A stretch of 26,860 nt of DNA, taken from NCBI GenBank assembly GCA_964616275.1, contig CAZTUL010000031.1, positions 1 to 26,860 of the forward strand. Direction: 5' to 3'. The position numbers and the translations under genes are program-made. The stretch comes from CAYZJV01 sp964616275. GTDB lineage: Bacteria; Spirochaetota; Spirochaetia; Sphaerochaetales; Sphaerochaetaceae. This document shows positions 23,545-26,860 of this stretch, in pieces; within the stretch, counting starts at the first letter, position 1, and every line of letters begins with the position of its first letter. The notes under the pieces are model-generated. The model was not told the origin of the DNA. It saw only the letters and a list, made by a program, of their open reading frames with translations, and ran no database searches.

Positions 23545-24831
23545 TTACACTAAAAGCTGTAATGGATTTTCGAGTAGATTCACCAGCGTCTGTAAGAACT
23601 GGGCAGATTCAGCACCATCGACCACGCGATGGTCGAAGCTAAGACTGAGTGTCATAATACTTCTCTCAACAAGTGATCCATTCACAAAGCGGGGAAGCTT
23701 TTCTATTGCACATACTCCGAGGATTCCTGCTTCCGGTGGATTGATAATGGGAGTGAATGATGTAATCCCATACATTCCCACATTTGATATGGAGAATGTC
23801 GAGCCCGTCAATTCATCGGGAGAAAGCTTACTGTCACGTGCTTTCTGTATAATCTCCTTCGTTTTCTCACTCAACGCAGAGAGTGTGAAAGAATCAGCAT
23901 TTCGAAGGACAGGAACAAGAAGCCCCCGTTCTGTAGCAACAGCCATCCCGATATGTACCTCATTCTTGAAAATAAGTGCATCAGTATCGAATACAGAATT
24001 CATTCGAGGATGTTTTTTCAAGGCAATCGCGGCAGCTTTGATGATAAAATCATTTACCGATGCCTTGACTCCACTCTCTTCAAATATCGACTGCTTCAAC
24101 TCAAGCAGACGCGTCATATCGGCCTTAATATCCTCGGAGACTGTTGGTATGGAGAGTACACTTTCCAGCATCCGCTTGCCAGTAATCTTCTGAATATTCG
24201 TAAGTGGTACACGAGTATCAGCAACTGGTACAGTATTGGCCAAATCACGAGAAAATATCTTTCCAGCGTGCCCGGATCCAGAAATTTGAGAAATATCAAC
24301 CTGTCTGTCTTCTGCCATACGAGCTGCTAAAGGTGTAATACGCGGTGCAGAAGCAAGAACATCCTTCTCCAAAATTTCGCCTCTCTTGCCTGAAGGAGTA
24401 ACAGTGGCTAAATCGATACCTTTCTCTGAAGCCACCCGTTTTGCAGCAGGAGTCGAAGGAATTTTCCCGGTACTTGCAGCAGCCTGTGAAGTATGCGGAA
24501 TCTGTTCAGTCGCCGCCTTTTCACCAACTGATTCTACTGCTTCCACCGATTCTACAGACGAGGAAGTCTCTGTATTCTCTGGGATTGCATCACCTTTCTT
24601 GCCAATCCATGCGATAGGAAGAGTTACAGGTACCGTAGTTCCTTCAGGATATACCAGCTTCAATAAGGTTCCGCTCAAATCGGATTCAAGATCCATAGTA
24701 GATTTATCGGTCTCAATCTGGGCAATAATATCGCCCTCTTTAATCTGATCTCCCTCTTTCTTCAACCATTCAATGATGACACCCTCTTCCATTGCCATTC
24801 CGGTCTTTGGCATGATAATTGATTCAGCCAT
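23545..24831 (-). CDS. 2-oxoacid dehydrogenase acyltransferase (E2) with two subunit-binding domains
   Basis: This 428-residue E2 forms the core of the complex. The order is an N-terminal lipoyl domain with lipoyl-lysine K43 in IETDKSTM, then an acidic Ser/Glu/Val linker (about 84-120). Two peripheral-subunit-binding-like domains follow (about 125-160, TPAAKRVASEKGIDL; and 166-200, TPLAARMAEDRQVDI). The catalytic acyltransferase domain ends with H401 and D405 in SFDHRVVDG. Most E2s carry one binding domain. The specificity (pyruvate, acetoin or branched-chain) cannot be settled from these motifs. The gene sits in E1alpha-E1beta-E2-E3 order and ends 11 bases before E3. Confidence 0.93.
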   Translation of the reverse strand: MAESIIMPKTGMAMEEGVIIEWLKKEGDQIKEGDIIAQIETDKSTMDLESDLSGTLLKLVYPEGTTVPVTLPIAWIGKKGDAIPENTETSSSVESVEAVESVGEKAATEQIPHTSQAAASTGKIPSTPAAKRVASEKGIDLATVTPSGKRGEILEKDVLASAPRITPLAARMAEDRQVDISQISGSGHAGKIFSRDLANTVPVADTRVPLTNIQKITGKRMLESVLSIPTVSEDIKADMTRLLELKQSIFEESGVKASVNDFIIKAAAIALKKHPRMNSVFDTDALIFKNEVHIGMAVATERGLLVPVLRNADSFTLSALSEKTKEIIQKARDSKLSPDELTGSTFSISNVGMYGITSFTPIINPPEAGILGVCAIEKLPRFVNGSLVERSIMTLSLSFDHRVVDGAESAQFLQTLVNLLENPLQLLV

Positions 24832-24840
24832 ACACTCCTC

Positions 24841-25824
24841 CTAGAGCAGTTCTCGTACTGCAGCGATAATCTTTTCTTCAGTAGGAACAACCTGTGCTTC
24901 GAGTTGTGGATTATAGGGAATAGGGACATCCAAACCACCTAAGCGTTTTACTGGTGCATCTAGATAGAAGAACGCATCACTCTCAACTATGGTACTCGAA
25001 AGCTCACCTCCGAAACCACCCGTCTGACAAGCCTCGTGCACAATCAGCACACGACCAGTCTTTTTTGCCGATTTAATAAGGGTTTCTTTATCGAGGGGAA
25101 CAAGGGTGCGAATATCTATTACTTCAATATTTGCTTCACCAGATTCGGCAAACTGCTCGGCTACGGTCAGACATCGCTGTACCATACGCCCGTAAGTGAT
25201 AATGGTTAAATCTGTTCCTTCACGCTTGACGTCGGCCACTCCAAGCGGAATGGTATAGGTTTCTTCAACCTCTGGAACTGGTCCTTTTACCCGGTACAAA
25301 AGTTTCTGCTCAATGAAGACCACAGGATTGTTGTCGTGAATTGCAGCTTTAAGTAATCCTTTTGCATCGTAGGGAGTTGATGGAATTACCACCTTTAATC
25401 CAGGTATGTGTGCCACAAGAGCCTCTAAGCTCTGACTATGCTGTTCTGCTGCTCCGGTACCAGATCCTCCGGGCGTTCGAAGTACCATGGGCACTGAACC
25501 TTGTCCTCCGAATTGGAATCTATTCTTAGCAGCCTGGTTTGCAAGTTGTTCCATAGCCAGCATCATAAAGTCGCTGAACATAATCTCAACAATAGGTCGC
25601 AATCCCGTCATTGCAGCGCCAGCGGCACATCCAGTAATTACAAGCTCTGATATAGGGGTATCTCGGACCCGTTCTTCGCCAAACTCCTCAAACATACCTC
25701 TGGAGACTCCGAAGGCTCCTCCGTATATGCCAACATCTTCACCAAAAAATATAATTGAATCATCTTTTCTCATCTCTTCGCTCATTGCCTCATTAATAGC
25801 TTGAGCGTATGTTATATCACGCAT
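24841..25824 (-). CDS. 2-oxoacid dehydrogenase E1 component, beta subunit
   Basis: This 327-residue transketolase-like beta subunit belongs to the alpha2beta2 E1 (pyruvate or acetoin dehydrogenase type). It starts RDITYAQAINEAMSEEM and has FGEDVGIYGGAFGVSRG, PISELVITGCAAGAAM and RTPGGSGTGAAEQHSQSLEAL, which are diagnostic stretches. The length of about 325 is typical. The start at 25824 has AAGGAG 7 bases upstream; the open frame continues to 25944, but that would overlap the alpha gene and is not homologous. The gap to E1alpha is 19 bases. Confidence 0.94.
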   Translation of the reverse strand: MRDITYAQAINEAMSEEMRKDDSIIFFGEDVGIYGGAFGVSRGMFEEFGEERVRDTPISELVITGCAAGAAMTGLRPIVEIMFSDFMMLAMEQLANQAAKNRFQFGGQGSVPMVLRTPGGSGTGAAEQHSQSLEALVAHIPGLKVVIPSTPYDAKGLLKAAIHDNNPVVFIEQKLLYRVKGPVPEVEETYTIPLGVADVKREGTDLTIITYGRMVQRCLTVAEQFAESGEANIEVIDIRTLVPLDKETLIKSAKKTGRVLIVHEACQTGGFGGELSSTIVESDAFFYLDAPVKRLGGLDVPIPYNPQLEAQVVPTEEKIIAAVRELL

Positions 25825-25843
25825 CTGTCTTCTCCTTATTCGA

Positions 25844-26803
25844 TTAGTCGGCATACACGTCATCAAAGATATTTTCAATCTTTGGTTCGGGGCTGTTATC
25901 AGCAAATTCCACCGCAGCTTTAACTGCTGCTGCAGCTTCTTCATGCATACTGTCGAGTTCTTTTTCAGTGAAAATTTTATTTTCCAATAGATATTCCCGA
26001 TGACGTTTAATGGGGCAACGATCCTTCCATTCTTCTACCTCTTCCTTAGAACGGTAGAGTTGGGAGTCGCTCTTAGAGTGTCCCATCCATCGGTAGGTAT
26101 TCAGCACCATTAACATAGGACCGTGTTCTTTTACGTATTCTTTTGCCTTTTTTGTCTCTTCATAAATAGTAACAACGTCATTACCGTCAAGTGCGAGACC
26201 CTTGATTCCATAACTCGTTGCCCGTATGGAGATATCCTCTATATTCATCGATTTATTTATGTGGGTAGACATACCGTAGTAGTTGTTTGTACAGACAAAA
26301 ATTACGGGAAGCTTCCATACAGAGGCGAGGTTCAAGGACTCATGAAAGGCACCTTCATTTGCTGCACCATCACCAAAAAAACATACGGTGATATTTTCGC
26401 TCTTTCGATACTTCTGAGAGAGAGCAGCCCCTGTAGCAATAGGCATTCCACCTGCCACAATTCCATTTGCACCAAGACTTCCTACCGAGAAGTCAGCTAT
26501 GTGCATACAGCCGCCTTTACCTTTGCAGTAGCCGGTTTCTTTCCCAAGGAATTCCGCCATCATGCGGTTGATGTCCATATTCTTACCTATTCCCTGGTTA
26601 TGGCCTCGGTGGGTCTGGGTAATGTAGTCTTCCTTCTCTAATGCAGAACACACACCCACTCCAGTTGCCTCTTCTCCAATACAGAAGTGTGCAGTACCGT
26701 GTACTTTGCCTTGTATAAAGAGCTTTGCAGCAGCTTGTTCGAATTCTCTAGTGAGCAGCATTTTATAATGCAGTTCTTTTTGCACAGTCTTTGGTAGTTT
26801 CAT
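25844..26803 (-). CDS. 2-oxoacid dehydrogenase E1 component, alpha subunit
   Basis: This 319-residue thiamine-diphosphate-binding alpha subunit carries the cofactor motif from GDGAANEG (144-151) to CTNN (171-174). It also has YITQTHRGHNQGIGK and KGKGGCMHIADFSVGSLGANGIVAGGMPIATG, typical of PDH E1alpha and acetoin dehydrogenase AcoA. The short length, without a long N-terminal extension, fits the acetoin/pyruvate type found in Gram-positives and spirochaetes. The start at 26803 follows GGAGGAG. It is the first gene of a five-gene operon (alpha, beta, E2, E3, regulator). No acoR is present in the window to favour acetoin. Confidence 0.94.
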   Translation of the reverse strand: MKLPKTVQKELHYKMLLTREFEQAAAKLFIQGKVHGTAHFCIGEEATGVGVCSALEKEDYITQTHRGHNQGIGKNMDINRMMAEFLGKETGYCKGKGGCMHIADFSVGSLGANGIVAGGMPIATGAALSQKYRKSENITVCFFGDGAANEGAFHESLNLASVWKLPVIFVCTNNYYGMSTHINKSMNIEDISIRATSYGIKGLALDGNDVVTIYEETKKAKEYVKEHGPMLMVLNTYRWMGHSKSDSQLYRSKEEVEEWKDRCPIKRHREYLLENKIFTEKELDSMHEEAAAAVKAAVEFADNSPEPKIENIFDDVYAD

Positions 26804-26817
26804 ACCATTATCTCCTC

Positions 26818-26849
26818 CTAATACAACTATCGGTCTCTGTATTAGTTGT
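26818..26849. promoter_or_regulatory. Candidate operator upstream of the dehydrogenase-complex operon
   Basis: Two overlapping inverted repeats lie 15-46 bases upstream of the E1alpha start. CTAATAC (26818-26824) pairs with GTATTAG (26839-26845), and ACAACTA (26823-26829) pairs with TAGTTGT (26843-26849). They reach into the ribosome-binding region, fitting a repressor site or an RNA hairpin. The SorC-type regulator at the operon's end is the natural candidate. The promoter itself would lie at or beyond the right edge. Confidence 0.4.
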
Positions 26850-26860
26850 TTGTAGTTATG

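Noticed and set aside
23741..24193. Plus-strand open frame (about 150 codons) opposite E2
   Set aside because: It lies entirely within the E2 coding region on the opposite strand, with no family motif and no ribosome site.
26123..26641. Long plus-strand open frame (about 172 codons) opposite E1alpha
   Set aside because: It is fully antisense to a well-supported E1alpha gene, has odd composition (many Cys and Phe) and no ribosome site.

Overview
The window reads as ordinary chromosomal DNA of an anaerobic or fermentative bacterium, most likely a spirochaete (Spirochaetales, near Sphaerochaeta or Treponema). The clues are the long-form serine hydroxymethyltransferase (about 505 residues, with an internal insertion), the IF-1 sequence, a BMP-family ABC uptake system, and periplasmic-type signal peptides. 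This placement is an inference from remembered family features, not from a search. There are no phage, IS, CRISPR or integrase signs. Base composition is moderately AT-rich throughout, with no abrupt change.

Layout. (1) 27-1959, minus: glyA then gcvH, the end of a glycine/serine one-carbon operon that continues off the left edge. It diverges from an NSS-family Na+/amino-acid symporter (2108-3496, plus), and the shared region carries three copies of a TGTTGCAT element. (2) infA (3669-3887, plus) has its own near-consensus promoter. (3) 3909-9950, minus: a complete branched-chain amino-acid type ABC operon livJ-livH-livM-livG-livF, followed by a CBS-CBS-ACT protein and an Smr-domain protein. 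Two hairpins separate livJ from livH and probably set a high binding-protein to membrane-component ratio. (4) A tRNA-Arg(CCU) with promoter and terminator (10186-10343), then an MFS transporter (10410-11768). (5) 11781-19657, minus: a tightly packed seven-gene operon. It encodes an NAD-type zinc polyol dehydrogenase, an FGGY sugar kinase, a DhnA/LsrF-type class I aldolase, a BMP-family binding protein, a two-domain ABC ATPase and two permeases. (6) 19788-21104: a small redox group, with a rubrerythrin-like/rubredoxin protein and a two-cluster ferredoxin diverging from a glutaredoxin-like thiol protein. (7) 21172-26803, minus: a 2-oxoacid (pyruvate or acetoin) dehydrogenase operon, E1alpha-E1beta-E2-E3, ending in a SorC/DeoR-type (LsrR-like) regulator.

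How the parts work together. The strongest candidate for an undescribed system is region 5. Its gene content predicts a complete import, oxidation, phosphorylation and aldol-cleavage route for an unidentified polyol, sugar or nucleoside-derived compound. It uses a BMP (nucleoside-type) transporter where such pathways usually have an RbsB/LsrB-type one. It shares an LsrF-like aldolase, an FGGY kinase and a nearby SorC/LsrR-like regulator with the AI-2 (Lsr) system, but it lacks LsrG and LsrB and has a dehydrogenase that Lsr lacks. The expected triose-phosphate and C2/C3 products would feed pyruvate into the dehydrogenase complex of region 7. That metabolic link, and any control of region 5 by the SorC-type regulator, are inferences.
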